DNA of 64,000 nt from assembly GCF_943192995.1 (NCBI RefSeq), contig NZ_CALPCP010000021.1, positions 1 through 64,000 on the forward strand. The letters run 5' to 3'. This document shows, piece by piece, positions 50,779-58,721 of this stretch (position 1 is its first letter; each line of letters opens with the position of its first letter). Under the pieces are notes generated by a model. The model was not told the DNA's origin. It worked only from the letters and a program-made list of their open reading frames with translations, and did no database searches. This stretch comes from Flintibacter muris. GTDB lineage: Bacteria; Bacillota; Clostridia; Oscillospirales; Oscillospiraceae. Made by a program: the position numbers and the translations under genes.

Positions 50779-50905
50779 GGAAATCAATTTTTAATCAGTC
50801 CAGCCGTATTTGCAGGGCGGGACGACTCGGCCCGCCGCTGGTTAGTAGCTTTTCCCGACGGCGCGCCGGGGTCGTCGTGCCCTGCAGCGCCAAAATTGAT
50901 TTCCC
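50779..50905. repeat. R3 repeat upstream of lepB
   Basis: Bounded by GGAAATCAATTTTT and AAAATTGATTTCC; core CAGGGCGGGACGACTCGGCC matches the copy at 46373-46484. Confidence 0.75.
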
Positions 50906-50986
50906 TGCCCCAGCTCTGTTCCTGTTGCATTTTTCATTCAAACCGGTTATAATACCAACCACGACACAAGGAAACGAGGTGCCCCA

Positions 50987-51616
50987 ATGGACGAATACAA
51001 CAACCCGGTTCGGAGACCCCCGTGGCTTCAGTCCCCGGAGGAGGAGATTGAGGAACAGGAGGAGCCCCGCCGTCCTGGGGCGGAGGTGTACGACTGGCTC
51101 CAGCTCTTTTTGGGCTGTGTTATCGCCGCGGTAGTGCTGTTCAACTGCGTGGCCCGGCTCACCCGGGTGGACGGCTCCTCTATGGACAACACCCTCCGGC
51201 ACGGTGAGGTTATGCTGATCTGGTCTCTGGGCTACACCCCGAAGCAGGGGGACATTGTGGTACTGAACAAGACCTCTGTTATCCTCCAGGGCTGGAGCGA
51301 GCCCAGGGCCATTGTCAAGCGGGTTGTCGCCACCGGAGGACAGACTGTGGACATCGACTACGCCGCCGGGGTCGTCTATGTGGACGGCCAGCCTTTGGAC
51401 GAGCCCTACCTTCCGGAGGAGATGCACCTGCCCTACGGCCCCACCATGCAGGGGACCCATTGGGAGGTTCCCGAGGGCTCTGTCTTTGTCCTGGGGGACA
51501 ACCGCAACAACTCCACCGACAGCCGGGACGTTCAGCTTGGACCCATCAACACCGACTATATCCTGGGCAAGGCGGTTTTCGCCCTGTGGCCTCTGGACCG
51601 CTTTGGTATTGTATAG
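50987..51616 (+). CDS. lepB: Signal peptidase I
   Basis: Cuts signal peptides from exported proteins. 209 aa; an acidic N-terminal tail (about 1-33), one transmembrane helix (about 37-56), then the catalytic Ser in DGSSMDNTL (near 63) and the catalytic Lys in AIVKRVVA (near 110), and GDNRNNSTDSR near 172. The start follows a weak GAGGTG. Terminator follows. Confidence 0.94.
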   Translation: MDEYNNPVRRPPWLQSPEEEIEEQEEPRRPGAEVYDWLQLFLGCVIAAVVLFNCVARLTRVDGSSMDNTLRHGEVMLIWSLGYTPKQGDIVVLNKTSVILQGWSEPRAIVKRVVATGGQTVDIDYAAGVVYVDGQPLDEPYLPEEMHLPYGPTMQGTHWEVPEGSVFVLGDNRNNSTDSRDVQLGPINTDYILGKAVFALWPLDRFGIV

Positions 51617-51630
51617 CATCTGTCCGCTGA

Positions 51631-51676
51631 AACAGCGCGCTCCCGGCCAAAAAGGCGGCTGGGGGCGCTGTTTTTG
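51631..51676 (+). terminator. Rho-independent terminator after lepB
   Basis: AACAGCGC (51631-51638) pairs with GCGCTGTT (51665-51672), with further pairing inside, and a T-tract follows. Confidence 0.7.
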
Positions 51677-51685
51677 TATTTTATC

Positions 51686-51715
51686 TTGAAACGGGCTATA
51701 TTCCTGTGCTATAAT
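51686..51715 (+). promoter_or_regulatory. Predicted sigma-A promoter of recJ
   Basis: TTGAAA (51686-51691) and TATAAT (51710-51715) are 18 bp apart. Confidence 0.7.
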
Positions 51716-51788
51716 AGAAAAGTTAACATGTGGATCGTGCGCTCCGCGTCCAGCGGAGCGTGCAGGACAGGGCGGGAGGTGACCACCG

Positions 51789-53858
51789 GTGAAATACAAG
51801 CAGTGGCGGGTGGCCGCTCCCTGTCCGGAGGGGCAGTGGGCCCTGGAGCGGACCGGCCTGCCCCCGCTGCTGGCCGGACTGCTGGCCGCCCGGGGGGTGA
51901 CCCGCCCGGAGGCCGCCCGAAGGCTGCTCTCCCCCAACAGTGAGCCCATTCCCGACCCCATGCTGCTGAAAGATATGGACAGGGCCGCCCGGCGGGTGCG
52001 GCTGGCTTTGGAGCAGGGGGAGCTGATCGCCGTCTATGGCGATTATGATGTGGACGGCATCACCGCCACCTGTCTGCTCACCCAGTTTCTCACTGCCCGG
52101 GGGGGACACGTTGTCCCCTACATCCCCAGCCGCCTGGGAGAGGGCTACGGCCTGAATCTGGAGGCAGTCCACACCCTGTCCGGGCAGGGCGTGGCTCTGG
52201 TGATTACTGTAGACTGCGGCATCACCGCTGTGGACGAGACCGCCCTGGCCAACAACCTGGGCATGGACGTGGTCATCACCGACCACCACGCCTGTAAGGA
52301 GACCCTCCCCCCCGCGGCGGCGGTAGTGGACCCCCACCGGCCCGACTGCCCCTACCCCTTTAAGGGGCTGGCCGGAGTGGGCGTGGCCCTGATGCTGGCC
52401 CTGGCTGTGGCCGGTCCCCAGGAGGGGCGGGCCGTATTTGATGAATTCTGCGACCTGGCCGCCGTGGGCACGGTGGCCGACGTGATGCCCATGACCGGGG
52501 CCAACCGGGCCATTGTCAGCCTGGGGCTGACCAGGCTGGACCCGCCCCGGCGGGTGGGATTTGCCAGCCTGCTGCGGTGCTCAGGGCTGGAGGACAAGCC
52601 GGTGACCTCCGTTTCTGTGGGCTATACCCTGGCCCCCCGGATCAACGCCTCCGGACGGATGGGCATGGCCGAGGTGGCGGTGGAGCTGTTCCTTACAAAC
52701 GACCCTGCCCGAGCCGACGAGCTGGCCGCCCGGCTGTGCGAGCTGAACCGGGAGCGCCAGGGCATTGAGGGAGACATTTTTCAGCAGTGCGTCTGCCACC
52801 TGGAGCAGGCGCCCCAGGAGGGGGCCATTGTACTGGCCGGAAGCCAGTGGCACCAGGGGGTGGTGGGTATTGTGGCCTCCCGCCTGGCCGAAAAATATGC
52901 TCGCCCCTGCTTTATGATCTGCCTGGACGGCGGCATGGGCAAGGGCTCCTGCCGCTCCTGGGGGGACATCAACCTCTTTGAGCTGCTCACCTCCTGCGAC
53001 CACCTGCTGGAAAACTTCGGCGGTCACGCCCTGGCCGCCGGCTTTACGGTCAAAGAGGAAAATATCCCCGCCCTGGCCCTGGCCCTGCGCCAGGCAGTGG
53101 CGGACAGCTGCCACGGTGAGGCCCTGCCCTCGGTGCTGGAGGTGGACATGGCCGTTGCCCCCCAGCATCTGACGGTGGAGGCGGTGAAGGCGCTGGATCT
53201 GCTGGAGCCCTGCGGCACAGGCAATCCCAGGCCGGTGTTCCTGCTTCAGGGCGCCCAGGTGCACACTATGTCCCAGGTGGGCCGGGGCAGGCATTTAAAG
53301 CTGAGGCTGGACAGCCGGGGGGTGGCCCTGGATGCCATCTACTTCTCCAGCCAGGGCTCCGAGCTTGGGCTGTACCCCGGGTGCCGGGTGGATGTGGTCT
53401 TCTACCCCCAGATCAATGACTTCCGGGGTGTGCGCACCGTCCAGCTCCAGGTGGTGGACCTGCGGCTGGCCCCCTCCCGGGCCCAGCTGGAACAGGCTAT
53501 CTATGACAAATACAGCCGGGGAGACCCCCTCACCTGTGAGGAGGCCCGGTTTCTGCTCCCCAGCCGGGGGGACTTTGTGGGGCTGTACCGGTGGCTGGAA
53601 AGGCAGTCCACTGCCTCCACCGTGGTGGAGGACACACCGGCCCGTATCGCCCGGTCGGTGGCCCGGGCCACCCGGCAGCGGGAGGTGCCCGCCCGCACCA
53701 TGCTCTGCCTGGAGGTGCTGGAGGAGCGGGGATTGATCAACCTGAACCGCCGCACCGACCGCATCCAGATCACCCTGCGCCATGTGGAGCATAAGGTGGA
53801 TTTAGAGGCATCAGAGATCATAAAACGCCTGCGCCGGATTTTGGAAAACGGCGTGTAG
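51789..53858 (+). CDS. recJ: Single-strand-specific exonuclease RecJ
   Basis: 5'-3' exonuclease of recombination and mismatch repair. 689 aa. DHH phosphoesterase: AVYGDYDVDGITAT (near 80), TVDCGITA, VITDHH (near 160), then the DHHA1 domain with GGHALAAGF (near 415), followed by a C-terminal region. Start is GTG after GGGAGGTG. It has its own promoter and precedes relA. Confidence 0.94.
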   Translation: MKYKQWRVAAPCPEGQWALERTGLPPLLAGLLAARGVTRPEAARRLLSPNSEPIPDPMLLKDMDRAARRVRLALEQGELIAVYGDYDVDGITATCLLTQFLTARGGHVVPYIPSRLGEGYGLNLEAVHTLSGQGVALVITVDCGITAVDETALANNLGMDVVITDHHACKETLPPAAAVVDPHRPDCPYPFKGLAGVGVALMLALAVAGPQEGRAVFDEFCDLAAVGTVADVMPMTGANRAIVSLGLTRLDPPRRVGFASLLRCSGLEDKPVTSVSVGYTLAPRINASGRMGMAEVAVELFLTNDPARADELAARLCELNRERQGIEGDIFQQCVCHLEQAPQEGAIVLAGSQWHQGVVGIVASRLAEKYARPCFMICLDGGMGKGSCRSWGDINLFELLTSCDHLLENFGGHALAAGFTVKEENIPALALALRQAVADSCHGEALPSVLEVDMAVAPQHLTVEAVKALDLLEPCGTGNPRPVFLLQGAQVHTMSQVGRGRHLKLRLDSRGVALDAIYFSSQGSELGLYPGCRVDVVFYPQINDFRGVRTVQLQVVDLRLAPSRAQLEQAIYDKYSRGDPLTCEEARFLLPSRGDFVGLYRWLERQSTASTVVEDTPARIARSVARATRQREVPARTMLCLEVLEERGLINLNRRTDRIQITLRHVEHKVDLEASEIIKRLRRILENGV

Positions 53859-53880
53859 GGGGCGGCGCTCCGCCGCCCCG
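53856..53880. terminator. GC-rich hairpin after recJ
   Basis: GGGGCGGCGCTCCGCCGCCCC (abbreviated) is a strong hairpin with no T-tract. It may be an R4-type repeat rather than a terminator. Confidence 0.4.
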
Positions 53881-53958
53881 CCTGAGCAAAACCGCTGTCT
53901 CGCGGCGCGCCGAGGCCGTCGCGCCCTACAGATAACACCCAAATACCGAGGTGACATT

Positions 53959-56196
53959 ATGGACCCCATTTTGGAACGCTATCATTCGCTGGAAAAAAAG
54001 GTATTCAACTACATGCCAAGCCTGGATACCCAGAAGCTGTTTGACGCCTTTACCTATGCGGATGCCGCCCACCACGGGCAGCTGCGCAAAAGCGGCGAGC
54101 CCTATATTATCCACCCCATCGCCGTGGCCGAGATTGTGGCCGACCTGGAGCTGGACCTGGACTCGGTGGTGGCCGCCCTGCTCCACGACTGCATTGAGGA
54201 TACCGCCTCCACCCACGAGGAGATCGCAAAGAAGTTCAACCCCACCGTGGCCGAGCTGGTGGAGGGGGTGACCAAGCTGACTAAGATGCAGTTTGTCACC
54301 AAGGAAGAGGAGCAGATGGAGAATCTGCGCAAGATGCTCATGGCCATGAGCCGGGACATCCGGGTGATTCTCATCAAGGTGTGCGACCGGCTGCACAATA
54401 TGCGCACCATGGAGTACCAGTCCCCACGCAAGCAGCGGGAGAAATCTCTGGAGACCATGGAGATTTACGCCCCCATTGCTCACCGTTTAGGTATGCAGAA
54501 GATCAAGTGGGAGCTGGAGGACCTGTCCCTGCGCTATCTGGACCCGGTGGGCTACAAGGAGATTGAGGAGGAGCTCACCGAGCGCTCCTCCGCCCACGAG
54601 GAATTTCTGGCCGGTATCCAGCAGCGCATTGAGCAGCGCCTGTCCCAGGAGGGGCTCCACTGCACCATCTACGGCCGGGTAAAGCACATCTACTCCATAT
54701 ACCGCAAAATGTTCGCCCAGAACAAAACCCTGGACGAGATTTTTGATCTGTACGCCTTTCGGGTGATTGTCAGTGACATCCCGGAGTGCTACAACGTATT
54801 GGGCTGTATCCACGACATGTTCAAGCCGGTACTGGGCCGCTTTAAGGACTATATCGGCACCCCAAAGCCCAACATGTACCAGTCTCTCCACACCACCGTG
54901 ATCGGCAGGGAGGGCATCCCCTTTGAGGTGCAGATCCGCACCTGGGAGATGCACCAGACCGCCGAATACGGCATTGCCGCCCACTGGAAGTACAAGCAGG
55001 GGATGGCCAACAGGAATCTGGGCACCGAGCATGAGTTCGAGTGGGTGCGCAAGCTGCTGGAGGGACAGCAGGACACCGACGCGGAGGAGTTCGTCTCCAC
55101 TTTGAAGGTGGACCTGTTCGCCGACGAGGTCTTTGTCTTCACCCCCAACGGCGACGTGAAAAGCCTGCCCGCCGGCGCCACCCCTATCGATTTTGCCTAC
55201 AACATCCACTCCGCCATAGGCAACACTATGGTGGGTGCCCGGGTCAACGGGCGGATGGTGCCCTACGACTACCAGCTGTCCAACGGTGACATTGTGGAGG
55301 TGCTCACCTCCAAAGGCGCCAAGGGCCCCAGCCGGGACTGGCTCAAGCTGTGCAAGTCCAACGAGGCCCGGAATAAAATACGCCAGTGGTTTAAGAAGGA
55401 GCGGCGGGAGGAGAATATCGCCACCGGCCGGGCCGCCTTCGACGCGGAGCTGAAGCACGCCAAGATGACTCTGGCCGCCGTCACCTCTGAGGAGGTCCTG
55501 CCCCACATCCTTCACAAGCTGCGCTGCGGCACCTTGGATGAGCTGTACGCCTCTATCGGCTACGGGGGGACCACAGCCTCCAAGTCGGTGGCCCGTATCC
55601 GGGAGGAGATGCAGCGGCTGGGCCGGCTCCAGGCGGAAAAGGCGGCCGCCGCCGCCCGCACCCTGGAGGAGAGCGTCATTATGCCCGGCAGCGCCGCCGC
55701 TGGCAGCACTCACGGACCTGTAAAACCCAAACACTCCGACTCGGGCATCATTGTAGAGGGTCTGGGCAACTGCCTGGTAAAATTCGCCAAGTGCTGCACC
55801 CCTGTCCCCGGCGATCCGGTAATTGGCTTTATCACCCGGGGCTATGGCGTGTCCGTCCACCGGGCGGACTGCCCCAACGCCCACCCGGACCGGCGCAAGC
55901 CCGACGAGAGCGACCGCTGGATCAAGGTGTCCTGGGCGGACAGCAAGCTGCCCAATTACAAGACGTCTCTGGAACTGTCCGCCAAGGACCGGGACAACCT
56001 GACCCTGGACGTGGCCATGGCCCTGTCCACCGCCAAGGTAAAGGTGTCCGCCCTGTCCGCCCGCTCCATGCCGGACGGCCACGCCACCATCTCCATGGTG
56101 GTGGAGGTAAAGGACAAGGATGAGCTGGAGGGCGTTGTCAACAAGCTGAACAATATCCAGGGCGTGTACCACGTGGCGAGAGCTTCGGGGAAATAG
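53959..56196 (+). CDS. relA: RelA/SpoT bifunctional (p)ppGpp synthetase/hydrolase
   Basis: Makes and breaks the stringent alarmone. 745 aa. HD hydrolase domain with HDCIEDT (near 76), synthetase with RFKDYIGTPKPNMYQSLHT near 295 (abbreviated) and the Y-G-x-AAHWKYK region, TGS domain (about 390-455), helical and zinc-finger-like CCTPVPGDPVIG region (near 613), and a C-terminal ACT domain (about 665-745). The start follows GAGGTG. dtd follows after an R2 repeat, a common gene order. Confidence 0.95.
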   Translation: MDPILERYHSLEKKVFNYMPSLDTQKLFDAFTYADAAHHGQLRKSGEPYIIHPIAVAEIVADLELDLDSVVAALLHDCIEDTASTHEEIAKKFNPTVAELVEGVTKLTKMQFVTKEEEQMENLRKMLMAMSRDIRVILIKVCDRLHNMRTMEYQSPRKQREKSLETMEIYAPIAHRLGMQKIKWELEDLSLRYLDPVGYKEIEEELTERSSAHEEFLAGIQQRIEQRLSQEGLHCTIYGRVKHIYSIYRKMFAQNKTLDEIFDLYAFRVIVSDIPECYNVLGCIHDMFKPVLGRFKDYIGTPKPNMYQSLHTTVIGREGIPFEVQIRTWEMHQTAEYGIAAHWKYKQGMANRNLGTEHEFEWVRKLLEGQQDTDAEEFVSTLKVDLFADEVFVFTPNGDVKSLPAGATPIDFAYNIHSAIGNTMVGARVNGRMVPYDYQLSNGDIVEVLTSKGAKGPSRDWLKLCKSNEARNKIRQWFKKERREENIATGRAAFDAELKHAKMTLAAVTSEEVLPHILHKLRCGTLDELYASIGYGGTTASKSVARIREEMQRLGRLQAEKAAAAARTLEESVIMPGSAAAGSTHGPVKPKHSDSGIIVEGLGNCLVKFAKCCTPVPGDPVIGFITRGYGVSVHRADCPNAHPDRRKPDESDRWIKVSWADSKLPNYKTSLELSAKDRDNLTLDVAMALSTAKVKVSALSARSMPDGHATISMVVEVKDKDELEGVVNKLNNIQGVYHVARASGK

Positions 56197-56198
56197 GG

Positions 56199-56337
56199 AA
56201 AAGGCCCCCTTCGCAAAGGGGGCTGTCAGCGAAGCTGACTGGGGATTTTCCTAACGAAAACAGATGCGCTGTGATAGGAGAAAACCCTCCGTCACCGCCT
56301 TCGACGGCGCCACCTCCCTTTGCGAAGGGAGGCTTTT
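56199..56337. repeat. R2 repeat between relA and dtd
   Basis: AAAGGCCCCCTTCGCAAAGG and CCTCCCTTTGCGAAGGGAGG ends; AACCCTCCGTCACCGCC inside. Fills most of the 187-bp gap. Confidence 0.8.
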
Positions 56338-56383
56338 GGACGCAAACTCACAAGCATTATACTCGATAGAAGGACGTGATTCC

Positions 56384-56824
56384 ATGCGTGCGGTCGTTAC
56401 CCGGGTCAGCTCCGCCTCTGTCACCATCGGCGGCAGGGTGGAGGGAGCCATTGACAGGGGCTTTCTGGTCCTGCTGGGGGTGGGCCCCCAGGACAACGAG
56501 GCTGTCTGTGACAAGCTGGCGGAAAAAATCTGCAATCTGCGGATATTTGAGGACGAAAATGAAAAAATGAACCTGAACCTGGAGCAGGTTGGGGGATCGC
56601 TGCTGGTGGTGTCCCAGTTCACCCTGTACGCCGACACCTCCTCCCGCCGCCCCGGCTTCTCCCACGCTGCCAAGCCCGATTTGGCCGTCCCGCTGTATGA
56701 GCGGTTTATGGAGCAGTGCCGCCAGCGGGGTTTTACTGTGGAGCACGGCCAGTTCGGAGCGGATATGCAGGTGGCCTCGGTCAACGACGGGCCGGTGACC
56801 ATCCTCTTTGATACGGACAAGTAG
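56384..56824 (+). CDS. dtd: D-aminoacyl-tRNA deacylase
   Basis: Removes D-amino acids from mischarged tRNA. 146 aa, with the active-site motifs SQFTLYADT (near 78-86) and NDGPVTILFDT (near 134-144). The ATG at 56384 follows GAAGGACG; longer frames upstream come from the repeat. Confidence 0.95.
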   Translation: MRAVVTRVSSASVTIGGRVEGAIDRGFLVLLGVGPQDNEAVCDKLAEKICNLRIFEDENEKMNLNLEQVGGSLLVVSQFTLYADTSSRRPGFSHAAKPDLAVPLYERFMEQCRQRGFTVEHGQFGADMQVASVNDGPVTILFDTDK

Positions 56825-56916
56825 GGCATGACCACTGGGTACGCCGCCCTGCGCCGACAGACAAATAGCGCATCGAGGTCGTCGCGCCCTGCAAATAAAC
56901 CAAGGAGGTTGTTCCC

Positions 56917-57318
56917 ATGCTGTTTTTCAAGAAGAAATCCGATGCCAGCCAGCCTCATTCGGACTGGCCCTGGAGGCTGGAGCTGTCTGGCTATCCCAGC
57001 AGTCAGCTCAGCTGGGAGATCATTGTCTCAGAGCTGCGGAAGCTCAATTTGGAGGATGTGGACAGCTTTCTGATTCTGGAGCAGAGAGATCCCAAAAATC
57101 CCAAGGAGTACTGGTATATCCAAAGCGCCTTGGCCAAGGCGGGGCCCTTCCAGGGGCAGTATATTGTGGGCGTGGGCTGGTCCGCGCCGGAACACAACCA
57201 GATGTGGGAGCTGTGTGTGCCCCAGGTGGAGCAGGCAATCGGGTATTTTGAGGACGCCTACAAGAAAAAGCATGTCGACCTCACCGGATTTGAGGATCAG
57301 TCGGACATGCTTCCATAA
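56917..57318 (+). CDS. Conserved hypothetical soluble protein
   Basis: 133 aa, no family recognised. It starts MLFFKKKSD, has a Trp-rich middle (SDWPWRLELSGY, NPKEYWYIQSA) and ends FEDQSDMLP; no membrane helix or enzyme motif is visible. AAGGAGG just before the ATG supports it. It lies between dtd and an MBL-fold hydrolase on the same strand. Confidence 0.7.
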   Translation: MLFFKKKSDASQPHSDWPWRLELSGYPSSQLSWEIIVSELRKLNLEDVDSFLILEQRDPKNPKEYWYIQSALAKAGPFQGQYIVGVGWSAPEHNQMWELCVPQVEQAIGYFEDAYKKKHVDLTGFEDQSDMLP

Positions 57319-57344
57319 AATGAATGAAAAGCGAGGGTTTTCTT

Positions 57345-57962
57345 ATGAAGATCAGCATGATGCAGGTGGGCCCTATTGGTACCAACTGCTATATTCTGGA
57401 GGACGAAACCGCCAAAAAGGCCGCCGTCATTGACCCCGGCGACGAGGCGGACCGCATTTTGGTCCAGCTGAACCAGATGGATATTCAGGTGGAGTATATC
57501 CTCCTCACCCACGGCCACTACGACCACACCACCGCCGTGCCCGAGCTGCATAAGGCCCTGCCTGAAGCCAAAATCTACATCCACCAGGCCGACGCCAACG
57601 GGGCGGGCAGCCGTCTGTTCCCCCTGGCGGGGCAGGTGGATGACCTGCTGCTCTATGATGAGGGAGACACCCTCCCTCTGGGGGCGCTCACCATTGAGGT
57701 ACTCCACACCCCCGGACATTCCCCCGGCTCTGTCACCCTCAAGGCGGGTGACGCCCTGTTCACCGGGGACACCCTCTTCGCCGGCGACTGCGGCCGCACT
57801 GACCTGCGGGGAGGCAGCTGGGAAGAAATCCTGGCCTCCCTGGGCCGCCTGGGCAGGCTGGAGGGCAGCTTTCACGTCCTCCCCGGCCATGGCGACACCT
57901 CCGACTTGGACACCGAGCGGAAAATCAACCCCTACCTGAAACAGGGGATGGAGCTGAAGTAA
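57345..57962 (+). CDS. MBL-fold metallohydrolase (glyoxalase II-like)
   Basis: 205 aa. Motif THGHYDHTTAV binds two metal ions; HTPGHSPGS, GDTLFAGDCGRTDL and GHG near the end complete the set. Proteins of this kind hydrolyse thioesters or similar. The substrate is unknown. The ATG at 57345 follows GAGGG; a longer frame from 57324 is less likely. Confidence 0.85.
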   Translation: MKISMMQVGPIGTNCYILEDETAKKAAVIDPGDEADRILVQLNQMDIQVEYILLTHGHYDHTTAVPELHKALPEAKIYIHQADANGAGSRLFPLAGQVDDLLLYDEGDTLPLGALTIEVLHTPGHSPGSVTLKAGDALFTGDTLFAGDCGRTDLRGGSWEEILASLGRLGRLEGSFHVLPGHGDTSDLDTERKINPYLKQGMELK

Positions 57963-58010
57963 ATCCCCCCCGCCCCCCTTTAACCAGGGGGGCTTCAAAA
58001 GGCGCAGCGC

Positions 58011-58144
58011 AAAGGCCCCCTTCGCAAGGGGGGCTCCCGGCGAAGCCGGGGGGTCCTACATGAAAACAGATGCGTTTTCGATTGGGGAAAACCCTCCGTC
58101 ACCGCTTTCGGCGGTGCCACCTCCCTTTGCGAAGGGAGGCTTTT
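58011..58144. repeat. R2 repeat at the 3' end of the broken small-protein gene
   Basis: Typical R2 ends and core. It lies across the 3' end of the minus-strand pseudogene (58056-58421) and supplies the last ~30 codons and the stop of the remaining frame. Confidence 0.75.
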
Positions 58145-58421
58145 CGGTGCGGCACTGCACCCCCAGCCCCTTAAGAACCTCCTGGCGCAGGCCCGGGCCG
58201 AAGAGGCAGTAGGCCCGGGCCTCACAGGAGAGATGGCTGGTGAGGGCGAATTCAAATTCGTTGTAGCACTCATAGCCGATGAGATCCAGCAGTTTCACCG
58301 CGGCTCTGTTACATTCCTGCTCCGCCTGGACATACTCCGGGATTGTATTGCAGAATTTCGCGATTTCGGCGGGAATTTACAGGTTGCCAAAGAATAAAGT
58401 ATGTAGTATAGTTTGGTCCAT
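58056..58421 (-). pseudogene. Broken copy of the small-protein gene at 30.2 kb
   Basis: An ATG at 58421 with GGAGG upstream opens MDQTILHTLFFGNL, followed by an in-frame TAA (58377-58379, codon 15). The same frame then continues without a stop through IPAEIAKFCNTIPEY and ends in an R2 element. It is related to 30188-30433: similar start, LxxLF and the ending AYCLFGPGLRQEVLKGLG against YYRSGFLLGARLMLAALG. It is divergent from an XRE gene, like its relative, so the whole module was duplicated and this copy decayed. Confidence 0.6.
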
Positions 58422-58447
58422 AGTGATTCCTCCATTCCCAAAGTTGT

Positions 58448-58475
58448 TCTTCGTGTCTGCATTATGCAACGAAGA
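58448..58475. promoter_or_regulatory. Inverted repeat in the intergenic region of the broken module
   Basis: TCTTCGT (58448-58454) and ACGAAGA (58469-58475) are perfect inverted arms around 14 bp. They flank a possible minus-strand -10 (CATAAT). Likely the operator of the XRE protein. The sequence differs from the palindrome at 30452-30482, so the two regulators probably have different targets. Confidence 0.45.
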
Positions 58476-58499
58476 CCAGCTCCATGCCAAGGGGTTTTT

Positions 58500-58721
58500 A
58501 TGATTACTTTACCTGAAAGATTAAAACTGCTCCGCAAAGAGAGACATATGACGCAGATTCAACTTGCTGAGCTGCTTAATCAAGCTCCCCACGCCTATCA
58601 GTACTATGAGGCAGGGGCGAACTTCCCTGAACTCCCCAAGCTGATTGCGTTGGCTGACTTCTACAACGTCAGCCTGGACTATCTCATTGGCCGCAGCGAA
58701 ACAAGGGAGCGTCAGCCATGA
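58500..58721 (+). CDS. XRE-family HTH regulator coupled to hemZ
   Basis: 73 aa. HTH over about residues 5-58 (LLRKERHMTQIQLAELL, abbreviated, and HAYQYYEAGANFPELPKL), then VSLDYLIGRSE. The ATG at 58500 follows AAGGGG. Its stop overlaps the hemZ start (ATGA), so it may be translated together with hemZ, although it belongs to a small-protein module whose partner is broken. It may now act only on its own promoter. Confidence 0.88.
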   Translation: MITLPERLKLLRKERHMTQIQLAELLNQAPHAYQYYEAGANFPELPKLIALADFYNVSLDYLIGRSETRERQP

